Source of the DNA: CALCNS01 sp937897315
Lineage (GTDB): Bacteria > Bacillota > JAAYKD01
DNA: 64,000 nucleotides
Reading direction: 5' to 3'
Assembly (NCBI GenBank): GCA_036744005.1
Contig: DAINOJ010000008.1
Span: forward strand, 38,246 to 102,245
Shown in pieces: positions 25,206 through 34,449 of the stretch. Position 1 is the first letter of the stretch. Each line of letters starts with the position of its first letter. Under the pieces are notes generated by a model. The model saw nothing but the letters and a program-made list of their open reading frames with translations. It made no database searches and was not told the origin of the DNA. The translations under genes and the position numbers were made by a program.

Positions 25206-26114
25206 CTAACCCATAAGACCATATCGTAAGCCAATGGCATATATGGGTTGAGATTGCGAGCGATGCAGCGGTCCTTTCTTTTCTTCCATAAAGGCAAAAC
25301 CCATGGATTCGTAAAAGGAGATTGCCGGAAGGTTGCCATGCAAAACCCACACCGATAAAGGTCTTTTTGTATGTTGCAGTGTGTAATACAATAGCTTTTT
25401 GCCGAATCCGCGGCGCTGATATCCGGGTTCTACATAAAACCAAGTGATTTCGTGATTGGTAAAAGCGACAAACCCCCGAGGAACTTCATGGAGTAGCAGT
25501 ACCGCAACTTGTCCTTCAAACAAGTTTTCTTCTTCAAAAGTGGCTAATAAATTCGTATAACCCTCCAAATAACCACAACGTGCCAATTCCTGCTGACGAG
25601 CCGCGTCATGAATTCGTTGTAAATGCTCCCAATCTGTATCCTTGTATGGGCGAATCTCTATGGCATTTCCTGTTTGATTTTTCTGTTCCAAGTGATGTTT
25701 CAACCATTCCATAGCCAAGCGATACCCTTCGAAGCCGAATCCCTGAAAGGTTTTTTGACAGGCAAGTCCGGCATAGGACTGTTTTCGAAACGCCTCACGC
25801 TTTTGCGTATCGCTTAAATGCACCTCAACGGCCGGAAGCTTCACAGCCAGTAGCGCATCTAAGATGGCAATCGATGTGTGAGTGTACGCGGCAGGGTTGA
25901 TGATAATGCCATCGTAACTCTGTCTTGCTTCTTGTATCCAATCCACCAAAACACCTTCATGATTGGTTTGACGACATTCCACATCAACAGATAGATTTTT
26001 GGCGGAGTTCATTAAAAATGCAAGTAAGTCTTCATAAGTTTGGCTGCCATAGACTCCAGGCTCGCGCACCCCCAACAAATTGAGATTAGGACCGTTCAAA
26101 ACGAGAAACTTCAT
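25206..26114 (-). CDS. aroQ: Fusion of type II 3-dehydroquinate dehydratase and GNAT acetyltransferase
   Basis: Residues 1 to about 145 are a complete type II dehydroquinase: NGPNLNLLG, catalytic Arg17 and Tyr22 in REPGVYG, NPAAYTHTS and His99 in VEVHLSD. It dehydrates 3-dehydroquinate to 3-dehydroshikimate. Residues from about 151 to 302 (IEIRPYKDTDWEHL to the end) form a GNAT N-acetyltransferase with the acetyl-CoA loop QRRGFGKK (233-240) and the late VLHGNLPAISFYESMGF motif. Reading is continuous with no stop or slip site. The gene overlaps the upstream CM-AroE-AroK gene by 29 bp. The acetyltransferase substrate is unknown. Confidence 0.93.
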   Translation of the reverse strand: MKFLVLNGPNLNLLGVREPGVYGSQTYEDLLAFLMNSAKNLSVDVECRQTNHEGVLVDWIQEARQSYDGIIINPAAYTHTSIAILDALLAVKLPAVEVHLSDTQKREAFRKQSYAGLACQKTFQGFGFEGYRLAMEWLKHHLEQKNQTGNAIEIRPYKDTDWEHLQRIHDAARQQELARCGYLEGYTNLLATFEEENLFEGQVAVLLLHEVPRGFVAFTNHEITWFYVEPGYQRRGFGKKLLYYTLQHTKRPLSVWVLHGNLPAISFYESMGFAFMEEKKGPLHRSQSQPIYAIGLRYGLMG

Positions 26115-27591
26115 GATACACCTCCCGTATTCGTTCGACTGCTAGCTCCAGGGAAGAGTTGTTCTCAACCACTGCTTCGGCACACCCTCGATACAAGGGT
26201 TCTCTTTTTTCATATAGTTTCTGCAATTGGAGTAAATCCCCCGACAATGGTCTTCCTTCCCGACTTAATAATGGCAACTCGCGTTGTATCCAAACAAGAA
26301 AACCATTTTGCCGTAATGCCTTTTGATTACTTTTTCGCAAAAGCGAACCTCCTCCGGTTGCTATCACAGACCCCTTGCCTTTTCCAAGCCGCGAGAGAAC
26401 TTCGGATTCTGCCTTTCGAAATGCTTCTTCTCCCAACTGTGTAATCACCTCAGCCGGAGTTTTCCCAAGTTCCTCCATCAAGATCTCATCACTGTCAAAA
26501 AAAGGTCGACCGAGTCTCTCGGCTAGAATTCGTCCTAACGTCGTCTTACCACAACCCGGCATGCCAATGAGAACGACATTCTGCATCTCACTCTTTAAAG
26601 AAGCTGTTATTTCGTATAGGGAGGTATTTGCTAGATTTCTTCTAGTGAACTGCTCCGAAGCTTTTACGGCTTGTGCGACCAACATGGTTAATCCGTTCTC
26701 ATAGGGGATTCCTAATTCTTCTGCTTGCAAGAGAAGGGCTGTTTTTAAGGGATGATACACCACGTCGAATACAGCGACACAATGCGGAAACATCTGTAAA
26801 TCAATTAATTGCTCCCCGTTGTTTGGGTACATTCCGACCGGTGTGGTTTGAAGAATCACTTCAAACATCCGATATAGATTAACATTTTTATAATTTACTG
26901 GTCCCTGACGAGTGACCTTGATAATTTCCCTTGCTCCCCCCTCTTCTGCAACCGCTTGAGCGGTTCGAGAAGTAGCTCCTCCACCTAAAATCAGGACATT
27001 TCGCCCCTTCAGTGACATGTTTGCATGCTGCAAAGCGACCTTCATGCCATGAAAATCGGTATTATCCCCATGAAGTGAGCCATCGGGCTGCCTGACGATG
27101 GTATTAACGGCACCAATTCGTTTCGCCAAAGGGCTAATCGTTTGGCAATAAGACAAGATTTCCTGTTTATAGGGAATGGTTACATTTATACCTGCAAACA
27201 ACCCCTCTTGTAGGAAACCAGGTAGTCTATCGGGTGAAATATCGAACAACCGATAGGGATACGTACCCAGTTTTGCATGAATGGCTGGTGAAAGACTATG
27301 ACCCAATGGATGCCCCAAAAGGCCAAATGAACTCCTAAGTATTTGCGTTTGTGCATCTCGTGAAGTTTGAAAAATCCCCTCATATAATTGACGAATGGAT
27401 TCGGAATGTTCCGGATGAGCTTCTGTTAATCGATTCATGACGCTTTCTTCTCGACTGCGATCTAAAACCGGCACCCCTTGTTGCTGTTTCCATAAAGCAA
27501 TTTCGTTGACAATGTTCATGCGTTGCACAAACAACTCCGCCATGCGATCGTCTATTTGGTTTAGCATAAGGCGAAACGTTTGTAGATCCAT
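26086..27591 (-). CDS. aroE-aroK: Triple fusion: chorismate mutase, shikimate dehydrogenase, shikimate kinase
   Basis: Residues 1-80 are an AroQ-type chorismate mutase (IDDRMAELFVQRMNIVNEIALWK). Residues about 88-330 are shikimate dehydrogenase with SLSPAIH, NVTIPYK (Lys142), GAVNTIV and GDNTD (catalytic Asp179), plus the NADP loop GGGATSRT. Residues about 335-500 are shikimate kinase with Walker A GMPGCGKTT (343-351), the shikimate site GGG in IATGGGS, and the lid EGRPLSG. Together they reduce dehydroshikimate, phosphorylate shikimate, and convert chorismate to prephenate, so one protein acts at steps 4, 5 and after 7. AAGGAGGT precedes the ATG. It starts two bases after aroC. Confidence 0.94.
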   Translation of the reverse strand: MDLQTFRLMLNQIDDRMAELFVQRMNIVNEIALWKQQQGVPVLDRSREESVMNRLTEAHPEHSESIRQLYEGIFQTSRDAQTQILRSSFGLLGHPLGHSLSPAIHAKLGTYPYRLFDISPDRLPGFLQEGLFAGINVTIPYKQEILSYCQTISPLAKRIGAVNTIVRQPDGSLHGDNTDFHGMKVALQHANMSLKGRNVLILGGGATSRTAQAVAEEGGAREIIKVTRQGPVNYKNVNLYRMFEVILQTTPVGMYPNNGEQLIDLQMFPHCVAVFDVVYHPLKTALLLQAEELGIPYENGLTMLVAQAVKASEQFTRRNLANTSLYEITASLKSEMQNVVLIGMPGCGKTTLGRILAERLGRPFFDSDEILMEELGKTPAEVITQLGEEAFRKAESEVLSRLGKGKGSVIATGGGSLLRKSNQKALRQNGFLVWIQRELPLLSREGRPLSGDLLQLQKLYEKREPLYRGCAEAVVENNSSLELAVERIREVYHEVSRFERS

Positions 27592-27592
27592 G

Positions 27593-28678
27593 TTAGCGAC
27601 CTCCTTCGAGAATCACATCTAAGAGCACCAAAGCCATAGCGGCTTCCACCACCGGTGCGGCGCGCAAGGTAATACAAGGATCGTGGCGACCCATAATCTG
27701 CAAGGTAGCTGTTTTGTGTTCCTGCAAATCCACCGTTTTTTGCTCTTTGGCTATGGAGGCGGTGGGTTTAAAGGCCACTCGTAAAAGAATTGGCATACCG
27801 GTGCTAATACCACCTAGAACACCACCATGATGATTGGTCTTGGTTTTCACTTGGTTCTCTTGAAAAACCCAAGGGTCATTATGTTGACTCCCCAGTATTT
27901 GAGTTGCTTGAAATCCGCTTCCAAATTCAACCCCTCTGACTCCGGGTATGGCGAACAGGGCATAGGCTAAGCGGCTTTCTAAATTTTCGAAAATCGGATT
28001 CCCGAATCCACCGGGAAAGCCCACTGCTGCAGCCTCGATGATTCCCCCTAAAGAATCTCCCTCAGCAGCAACTTGGCTGACAGCATTTAACATGGTTTGT
28101 CTGAACTCTTTACAAACGAGTGGTAACAGCTCCTTGCTTAATTCCTTGAGTTGCTCTTTTGATACCGTAACGGGGTCAAACCCTTCATCTTTAAGGGAGC
28201 CCACTTGAGCAATGTGACTGCCTATAACAACACCTTTCTCGGCCAAAATTTGCAAAGCAAGAGCGCCGGCAAAACACCAAGGTGCAGTGAGGCGCGCCGA
28301 AAAGTGGCCGCCACCGCGTAGATCGTTAAACCCGTCATAACGCAACATGGCGGGATAATCCGCATGAGAAGGACGTGGAGTGTGTCGAAAGGCTTCGTAA
28401 TCCTGCGAACGCACATCACTGTTAGGGAAAAACGCCACTAAGGGTGCCCCGGTAGTAACCCCTTGGTAAACTCCCGATTGAAGCAGATACGTATCGGCTT
28501 CCACCCGTGCTGAAGTGCCGGGACGAAACCCTGGAGAACGACGTTTCAAGAAAGCAGCAATTGCTTCTTGATCTAACCGCACTCCTGCCGGTAAGCCTTC
28601 CATGAGAACACCAACCCCGGCACCGTGAGATTCCCCAAAGAGGGAGAAACGCAAGCTATTTCCCATTTGCGATGACAT
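27593..28678 (-). CDS. aroC: Chorismate synthase
   Basis: AroC removes phosphate from EPSP to make chorismate, using reduced FMN. The 361-residue protein shows GESHGAGVGVLMEGLPAG, RPGTSARVEAD, RPSHADYPAMLRY with DLRGGGHFSARLT, and GRHDPCI with the conserved arginine and histidines near the C terminus. AGGAGG precedes the ATG. The start overlaps aroA by 23 bp. No separate flavin reductase is visible, as expected for the monofunctional bacterial enzyme. Confidence 0.97.
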   Translation of the reverse strand: MSSQMGNSLRFSLFGESHGAGVGVLMEGLPAGVRLDQEAIAAFLKRRSPGFRPGTSARVEADTYLLQSGVYQGVTTGAPLVAFFPNSDVRSQDYEAFRHTPRPSHADYPAMLRYDGFNDLRGGGHFSARLTAPWCFAGALALQILAEKGVVIGSHIAQVGSLKDEGFDPVTVSKEQLKELSKELLPLVCKEFRQTMLNAVSQVAAEGDSLGGIIEAAAVGFPGGFGNPIFENLESRLAYALFAIPGVRGVEFGSGFQATQILGSQHNDPWVFQENQVKTKTNHHGGVLGGISTGMPILLRVAFKPTASIAKEQKTVDLQEHKTATLQIMGRHDPCITLRAAPVVEAAMALVLLDVILEGGR

Positions 28679-29954
28679 ATGAAACCCCTCCTACGCTCTG
28701 CCAATCTTTGAAAAAATCCGGATACGATTTGGCTACCGATTCTGCACCTTTGATCTGCACACCCTCAGTACATAATAAGCCAGCTACGGCGGCCGCCATG
28801 ACCAAGCGATGATCTCGCAAACTGTCAACTAGACCTCCCGGCAAACTCTCTTGCCCAAAAATGAACAGGCAATCTTCTTTAACGTTGTATTCGGCTTTTC
28901 CGCCAATGTTTTGGACCAACGCTAAAACACCTTGAATACGGTTGCTTTCCTTATATTGCAAGCGCTGTAAGCCACTCAACCGATTGAACCCCGGTGTAAA
29001 GGCTGCCAAAACAGCTAAGATTGGCACCAAGTCGGGGATCTGTTCGCACGAAAGATGCAAAGGTTTTTTTGAACCCTTTCGCACAGTTAAGGTATGCCCC
29101 TGCCAGGTAACCACAGCACCCCATTGTTCTAAAATTGAAACGATTGCTCGGTCGCCCTGCAAACTTGACGAACTTAACCCTGTAAACCGCAAACCTTGGG
29201 GAGAAAAACCGGCAGCCACCAACCAAAAGGCGGCATTCGACCAATCACTTTCCACCAAAAAGCTACCCGGGGAAATGTAATGCTGCGACGCCGGAATGCG
29301 ATACCCCTGTTCGGTCTCTTCTACCTGAATACCAAAGCTACGCAACACTTGTAGAGTCATCTGCACATAGCCCAAAGATTCGATCGGTGTGGATGCTTGT
29401 ACATCACTTTCGCCCATAAGCAAGGGTAAAGCAAAGAGCAAGCCACTAAAATACTGCGAACTGATATGCCCCGGCAAGACAAAAAGACCCGGCTGTAACT
29501 GCCCGGTTAAATGGAAGGGTAAGGATTCGGGTTGAATCTGGACACCCTGCCCAGTAAGGGCTTGAACTAAATCAGCTAAGGGTCTGGCAGGAAGATTACC
29601 CTCTCCCGTCCAGAAAGAGGAAATTCCCAAAGCACTGACCACCGGTAATAGTAAGCGTAACGTGGTTCCCGATTCTCCACACTGAAGGTTCACTTCTTTT
29701 TCACGAAGATTATGTAGCTCGGCTTGTGGAATGGGCTTCACTCGAAACCGTTTATTAGGCAAATCGTGCATCTCAGCACCTAAGGCTTGTAAACATGCTT
29801 TCGTTGCTAACACATCTTGGCCAGAGCCTACCCCATTGATTACGGTGGGGCCGTCTGCCAAAGCCGCGGCCAATAGGGCTCGGTGGGCTTGCGATTTAGA
29901 AACCGGTATTTGAATCTCACCACGTAAAAACCCCGGCTCAATGTTGCGAATCAT
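28656..29954 (-). CDS. aroA: 3-phosphoshikimate 1-carboxyvinyltransferase (EPSP synthase)
   Basis: AroA transfers the enolpyruvyl group of PEP to shikimate-3-phosphate. The 432-residue protein has PVSKSQAHRALL near residue 17, the phosphate-binding block CGESGTTLRLLLPV near 92-105 and GNLPARPLADL. The glycine-rich block is ESGT rather than the NAGT of E. coli, a variant seen in other Bacillota; it may change glyphosate sensitivity, which the sequence cannot settle. It overlaps aroB by four bases (ATGA) with only a weak ribosome binding site, so coupling to aroB is likely. Confidence 0.96.
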   Translation of the reverse strand: MIRNIEPGFLRGEIQIPVSKSQAHRALLAAALADGPTVINGVGSGQDVLATKACLQALGAEMHDLPNKRFRVKPIPQAELHNLREKEVNLQCGESGTTLRLLLPVVSALGISSFWTGEGNLPARPLADLVQALTGQGVQIQPESLPFHLTGQLQPGLFVLPGHISSQYFSGLLFALPLLMGESDVQASTPIESLGYVQMTLQVLRSFGIQVEETEQGYRIPASQHYISPGSFLVESDWSNAAFWLVAAGFSPQGLRFTGLSSSSLQGDRAIVSILEQWGAVVTWQGHTLTVRKGSKKPLHLSCEQIPDLVPILAVLAAFTPGFNRLSGLQRLQYKESNRIQGVLALVQNIGGKAEYNVKEDCLFIFGQESLPGGLVDSLRDHRLVMAAAVAGLLCTEGVQIKGAESVAKSYPDFFKDWQSVGGVSYVIANGK

Positions 29955-31024
29955 AGTGGTTCGCCTGCCTTATATAAGGCCTCCGTTACGAGGTCACGGA
30001 ATTTCTCTAAGGGCAGGGTATGCAACCGGCAGCTTCCCACCGCTTCCGGTAGCACAACGGTGATGCTTTCACCCTGGCGTTTTTTATCTTGCACCATGGC
30101 AAGAGTTAAGGCCTCTACAGATAACTCATAGTGTAAAGGGAATCCGAATTTGCGTAAGAGGGCTTCTACCTTATTTGCCAATTCTGCCGAACAAACACGT
30201 AAGCTTGCCGCAATACGATAAATAACAAAAAGCCCGTAAGCAACTGCTTGACCATGATGCACCGAATACCCACTCACCTGCTCTAAGGCATGGCCAATGG
30301 TGTGACCCAAATTGAGCAAACGCCGGCCATCTTCTTCTCGTTCATCGGCTAAGACAATGGCTGCTTTAATCTGCACACAGCGCTGAATCATCTCTTCCAC
30401 TGGGTAATTTTTGCCCTCAAGCACCAAGCGCTCAAAAGACACCGCATCGCCCAAAAGGAAGGTCTTGATCACTTCTCCCATACCATCGAGCCAAAGTTCA
30501 GGGGTTAAAGTTTGGAATACGCTGGGATCGCAAACCACCAATGCCGGTTGCCAAAAGCTACCTACCAGGTTCTTACCCTGGGGTAAATTGACCGCTGTTT
30601 TCCCCCCCACGGATGAATCCACCGCTGCTAAGAGCGTGGTTGGCACTTGCACCACTGGGATACCGCGCTGAAACAAAGCTGCCGTCAAGCCCACCAGATC
30701 TCCGGTCACACCGCCCCCGAGAGCAACCAACACCGACTTACGGTCCGCATGCAGGTCAGCCAATTGATGCAAAAGGCTGATCAGAGTAGGCATGGTCTTC
30801 TGCTCTTCTCCGGGTTGAAACGTCAAAACATCGGTTTGAAAACCGCGTTCTTGCAAATTTTCGTTGACTTCTTGACCGTACAGGCTCATAACATGGGCGT
30901 CGCCAATTAAAAACAACCGGCGCATGCCAAATAAGCCCTCCATCTCTCGGGGCAATTCGGCTAACGTTCCTTGGCCGATCAACACCGTATAAGGCTGACT
31001 GGTTTCTATGCGTTCACGAATCAT
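29951..31024 (-). CDS. aroB: 3-dehydroquinate synthase
   Basis: AroB cyclises DAHP to 3-dehydroquinate with NAD and a metal ion. The protein shows GGGVTGDLVGL (NAD loop), PTTLLAAVDSSVGGKTAVNLP, GMGEVIK and the metal ligands in LNLGHTIGHALE and YSVHHGQAVAYG. There are two in-frame ATG codons; I chose 31022-31024, eight bases after GAGGAG, over the one at 31028-31030 only two bases away. It starts 13 bp after aroF. Confidence 0.97.
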   Translation of the reverse strand: MIRERIETSQPYTVLIGQGTLAELPREMEGLFGMRRLFLIGDAHVMSLYGQEVNENLQERGFQTDVLTFQPGEEQKTMPTLISLLHQLADLHADRKSVLVALGGGVTGDLVGLTAALFQRGIPVVQVPTTLLAAVDSSVGGKTAVNLPQGKNLVGSFWQPALVVCDPSVFQTLTPELWLDGMGEVIKTFLLGDAVSFERLVLEGKNYPVEEMIQRCVQIKAAIVLADEREEDGRRLLNLGHTIGHALEQVSGYSVHHGQAVAYGLFVIYRIAASLRVCSAELANKVEALLRKFGFPLHYELSVEALTLAMVQDKKRQGESITVVLPEAVGSCRLHTLPLEKFRDLVTEALYKAGEPL

Positions 31025-31037
31025 CAGCATTTCTCCT

Positions 31038-31901
31038 CTACCGGTTATTACGAAGACTGTTGCGAACTCGCTGAATATCAGTCATGAGTTGGCTGAACTG
31101 AGCAAAGGTCAAGCTTTGTTCACCATCGCTTAATGCTTGTTCCGGTTGCGGATGCACTTCCAAAAGTAGACCATCGGCACCTGCGGCCACAGCCGCCAAC
31201 GACATCGCCGGTACTAAGGAAGCCACCCCAGTTCCATGACTGGGATCCACCACTACAGGTAAACGACAAATCTGTTGCAATAGCGGCACCGCCGAAAGAT
31301 CTAAGGTATTGCGGGTCAAGGGCTCAAAACTGCGAATCCCCCGCTCACATAGGATGATTTGAGTATTGCCACGGGTCATCAAATACTCGGCACTGGCTAA
31401 GAGCTCGGTCAGAGTAGCGCTAAAGCCACGTTTTAAAATAATGGGCTTGTCTTGGTCGGCAAGTGCCTTCAGCAAGGCATAGTTTTGCATATTTCTGGCA
31501 CCCACTTGCAGAATATCGACATCGTCAAAAAAAGATCGCTGCGACGCGTCGGTGATCTCGCTGATCACCGGCAAACCAACCGCTTTACCGGCTGCTACCA
31601 GAAGTTGTAGCCCTTCTTCTTCTAACCCTTGAAAAGCATAGGGCGAAGTGCGTGGTTTATACGCCCCACCTCGCAAGGCACAGGCACCCAAGCGAGCGAG
31701 CGCACTCGCCGACTGATGTATTTGTTCTTCCGATTCCACGGCACAAGGTCCGGCGACCACAGCAAAATGACCATTGCCAATCTGGCAAGAGCCAAAGGAA
31801 ACTGCCAAGCGTTCTCCTTCTTCCCCACAAGCCAAGGGGTAATCCGCACGAATCTTTGCCCAAGCTTCTTTCATTCTCTTCACCCATTCTATAGTTTTCA
31901 A
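31038..31901 (-). CDS. aroF: DAHP synthase, class I-beta (AroF/KDO8P synthase-like)
   Basis: This enzyme condenses PEP and erythrose-4-phosphate to DAHP, the entry step of the pathway. The 287-residue protein has VVAGPCAVES, RGGAYKPRTSPYAFQG, LQVGARNMQNY, ILKRGFS and VVDPSHGTG, with metal ligands Cys, His and Glu in the last part. Only about 45 residues precede the barrel, without a clear ferredoxin-like regulatory domain, and the chorismate mutase sits in another operon protein. The TTG at 31899-31901 is used here; an ATG at 31872 would give a protein nine residues shorter, and neither has a strong ribosome binding site. It is the first gene of the aro operon. Confidence 0.93.
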   Translation of the reverse strand: MKTIEWVKRMKEAWAKIRADYPLACGEEGERLAVSFGSCQIGNGHFAVVAGPCAVESEEQIHQSASALARLGACALRGGAYKPRTSPYAFQGLEEEGLQLLVAAGKAVGLPVISEITDASQRSFFDDVDILQVGARNMQNYALLKALADQDKPIILKRGFSATLTELLASAEYLMTRGNTQIILCERGIRSFEPLTRNTLDLSAVPLLQQICRLPVVVDPSHGTGVASLVPAMSLAAVAAGADGLLLEVHPQPEQALSDGEQSLTFAQFSQLMTDIQRVRNSLRNNR

Positions 31902-31940
31902 CTTGTTATCTCATTTATTTGGACTCTCATCCATAAAGAA

Positions 31941-31972
31941 AACAGCCGACAATGAAACCACTGTCGGCTGTT
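31941..31972 (-). terminator. Terminator between the LUD gene and aroF
   Basis: An 11-bp perfect stem, AACAGCCGACA with TGTCGGCTGTT, has a 10-base loop and on the minus strand is followed by TTTCTTTATGG. It stands about 80 bases after the LUD gene and 40 bases before aroF. The plain reading is a terminator that separates the two units; an attenuator role for aroF cannot be excluded. Confidence 0.8.
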
Positions 31973-32052
31973 TAGTATTCCGAATTTTTGGGTTCATCCT
32001 GCTTCAAGATTTCGCGGAAACGCTTAGGAATTCCTTTGCTAGCCCGTAAATC

Positions 32053-32649
32053 TTAGTAACCCAAATCCTCGTCAATCAGAACTACTTCGTAATGAGGCAC
32101 ACCGTTCGGCTTGCGGTCAAACACGGCCGTCACATTGCAGATGCGTCCGGGGCTGTCGCAATTGTAGCACTTGTCTCCTTTGATTGCACATGGCGTTGCA
32201 GTATGCAAACGTTGGGCATTCAGCGGAGCAGCAATGTTTTTGGCACGCCAAGTCGCTGCTTCTAAATCGGGAGCGATTTTATTGCGCCCAACCACCAAAT
32301 AAACGGCTTGCGGTCCATAAATGGTAGCCGAAACTCTGTTACCACTACCATCGATGTTGATCCACTCCCCGGTTTCAGCCATACCATTGACGCTACTCAA
32401 ATAAACTTGGGATTGTCTGGCTGGTAAAAGGGCTGCACCGCTTTGTTCCCAATGCCACAGCACACAGTTTTTGACACGAAGTTTAGTGCTTAAATCCATT
32501 TGTTTCAGGGTCATAGAGCCACCGAAAGCAACCGTCTTCCCTTGAATTTGTTCGGTCAAATAGGCTGCCGCTTCTTCTTTGTTAGCAAAGAAACTGGTTT
32601 TATAACCCTTCTTCACCAAATTCTCTTGTAATTTTTGCCATGCAACCAT
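32053..32649 (-). CDS. LUD domain protein (LutC/YkgG-like)
   Basis: The 198-residue protein has the features of the LUD (DUF162) family: KTVAFGGSMTLKQM, a central ASATIYGPQAVYLVVGRNKI stretch and a C-terminal cysteine cluster CAIKGDKCYNCDSPGRIC. Family members occur in lactate-utilisation complexes as LutC, but many stand-alone clostridial copies have no known role. No LutA or LutB is nearby. The CxxC cluster could hold a metal or iron-sulfur centre. AAGGAGGT precedes the ATG, and the gene starts 18 bp after the gamma-glutamyltransferase-like gene, so the two form an operon. Confidence 0.82.
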   Translation of the reverse strand: MVAWQKLQENLVKKGYKTSFFANKEEAAAYLTEQIQGKTVAFGGSMTLKQMDLSTKLRVKNCVLWHWEQSGAALLPARQSQVYLSSVNGMAETGEWINIDGSGNRVSATIYGPQAVYLVVGRNKIAPDLEAATWRAKNIAAPLNAQRLHTATPCAIKGDKCYNCDSPGRICNVTAVFDRKPNGVPHYEVVLIDEDLGY

Positions 32650-32667
32650 GTTTAATTGACCTCCTTT

Positions 32668-34266
32668 TTACCAACTGGTAATGGTACCGTCGGTTCGCAT
32701 TTCAGTACCGCCACAGAGGGTCCCGTTGGGCATACGCCAAATGATCTGGCCTCGGCCAAAGCCACCGCTGGTCACCTTAGGCACAATATTATGACCTTTT
32801 CGGGTCAGGGATTGTTGAATATGGATACCCATGCTCTGCTCGACTTCTATGGTCTTCTCACCCGTCCATTGGAAACGCGGGGCATCGAGAGCATCTTGCG
32901 GATTCATACCATAATCAATGGTATTGACCAAAACCTGCATATGTCCTTGCGGTTGCATAAAACCACCCATAACGCCGAAAGGACCGACCGGTTGGCCATC
33001 TTTCATTAAGAAACCGGGAATAATGGTGTGATACGGCTTCTTACCAGGAGCATACACATTGTCATGGGCTTCATCCAAAGTGAAGTTGTTACCGCGATTG
33101 TTCAAGGAAATTCCGGTACCGGGCACGACCACGCCGGAGCCAAAGCCGGCATAGTTGGACTGGATATAAGAAATCATATTGCCTTCGCCGTCGGCAGCGC
33201 AAAGATAAATGGTTCCACCACAGTGGGGATCTCCGGCTTCCGGCATAATGGCCTTGTCGCCAATGAGAGCACGGCGCTTAGCAGAATACTCTTCTGATAA
33301 GAGCTCTTCTACCGTCACGGTCATGTCTTTCGGGTCGGTGACATATTTCTTGGCATCGACAAAGGCTAATTTCAAGGATTCCATCATTTTATGATATGTA
33401 TCGGGATGTTCACGGCCCTTTAATTCAAAACCCTTTAGAATGTTTAAGGCCATTAGGGCAGTGATACCGTGTCCGTTTGGTGGAATCTCATAAACATCGT
33501 AGCCTTTGTAATTGCAGGAAATCGGTTCTACCCATTCCGGTTGATACTGAGCTAAGTCTTCCAAGGTCATCTTACCCCCGGTTGCTTTGGCGAAGGCAAC
33601 GATTTTCTTGGCTAAATCACCACGATAAAACGATTCGGCATTGGTTTCGCCTATTTCGGTCAATGTGCGAGCATGATCCGGTAAAGTAGCGATATCGCCG
33701 GGGCCAAAGGGTTTGCCGCTGGGAGCAAAGGTTGAGAACCAGCCTTCAAACTCTTCGCCTTTTAAGGCTTTCTGATACATAGCATGCGCACTCTGCCAAG
33801 CCGAACCTACCGTAGGTGCCACAGCAAACCCTTGAGAAGCATATCGTACAGCCGGTTTCACCAATTGACTTAAAGGAAGTTTGCCAAAGCGATTTGCTAA
33901 GGCAGCCCAAGCTGCCGGAGCACCGGGCACGTTGACCACCGGCCATCCATATTTAGGCATTTCACTGTGCTTAGCTTTTAAGTCGGCTAAGGTTTGTGCC
34001 ATGACAGAAGGACCGCTGGCGTTGATTCCGTAAAGTTTTCCTTGGGTCCAGAGAATCGCAAAAGCATCTGCTCCAATGCCATTGGAACAGGGTTCACAAA
34101 CCGTTTGGGTTACAGCAGCAGCAATGGCCGCATCAATGGCGTTGCCGCCCTGCATCATCACTTCTAAACCGGCTTGAGCAGATTGCGGTGTGGAGGAGGC
34201 AACCATCCCGTTTTTGGCAAAGACGACCTGCCGACGAGAAGGATAGTGATATAACAAGGGGTTCAT
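32668..34266 (-). CDS. Gamma-glutamyltransferase family protein, cytoplasmic
   Basis: The 532-residue protein belongs to the N-terminal nucleophile gamma-glutamyltranspeptidase family: GMVASSTPQSAQAGLEVMMQGGNAIDAA, then the autocleavage region GGTIYLCAADGEGNMISYIQS, where the threonine would become the nucleophile of the small subunit, and SLNNRG and VMGGFMQPQGHMQ later. It has no signal peptide, unlike periplasmic Ggt, so it resembles the intracellular YwrD type. I chose the ATG at 34264-34266, ten bases after AAAGGAG; an open frame extends upstream but has no start with a ribosome binding site. Substrates may be gamma-glutamyl compounds or other N-acyl amino acids. Confidence 0.88.
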   Translation of the reverse strand: MNPLLYHYPSRRQVVFAKNGMVASSTPQSAQAGLEVMMQGGNAIDAAIAAAVTQTVCEPCSNGIGADAFAILWTQGKLYGINASGPSVMAQTLADLKAKHSEMPKYGWPVVNVPGAPAAWAALANRFGKLPLSQLVKPAVRYASQGFAVAPTVGSAWQSAHAMYQKALKGEEFEGWFSTFAPSGKPFGPGDIATLPDHARTLTEIGETNAESFYRGDLAKKIVAFAKATGGKMTLEDLAQYQPEWVEPISCNYKGYDVYEIPPNGHGITALMALNILKGFELKGREHPDTYHKMMESLKLAFVDAKKYVTDPKDMTVTVEELLSEEYSAKRRALIGDKAIMPEAGDPHCGGTIYLCAADGEGNMISYIQSNYAGFGSGVVVPGTGISLNNRGNNFTLDEAHDNVYAPGKKPYHTIIPGFLMKDGQPVGPFGVMGGFMQPQGHMQVLVNTIDYGMNPQDALDAPRFQWTGEKTIEVEQSMGIHIQQSLTRKGHNIVPKVTSGGFGRGQIIWRMPNGTLCGGTEMRTDGTITSW

Positions 34267-34449
34267 GAAACGATCACTCCTTTGATGTTTGTTGAAGTTC
34301 AATCTTCTGAGAAAATATTTCGCCATCCTTAACAATTTCCCTGCATTTTTTCGCAAGAAGATACAGGAGGATTTTAAACCTTTGGCGAATACAATAAGCA
34401 GCATAAAGATGTTCAAAGAAGCAAATTCATGTGCAGAAGAGGTGGATAG

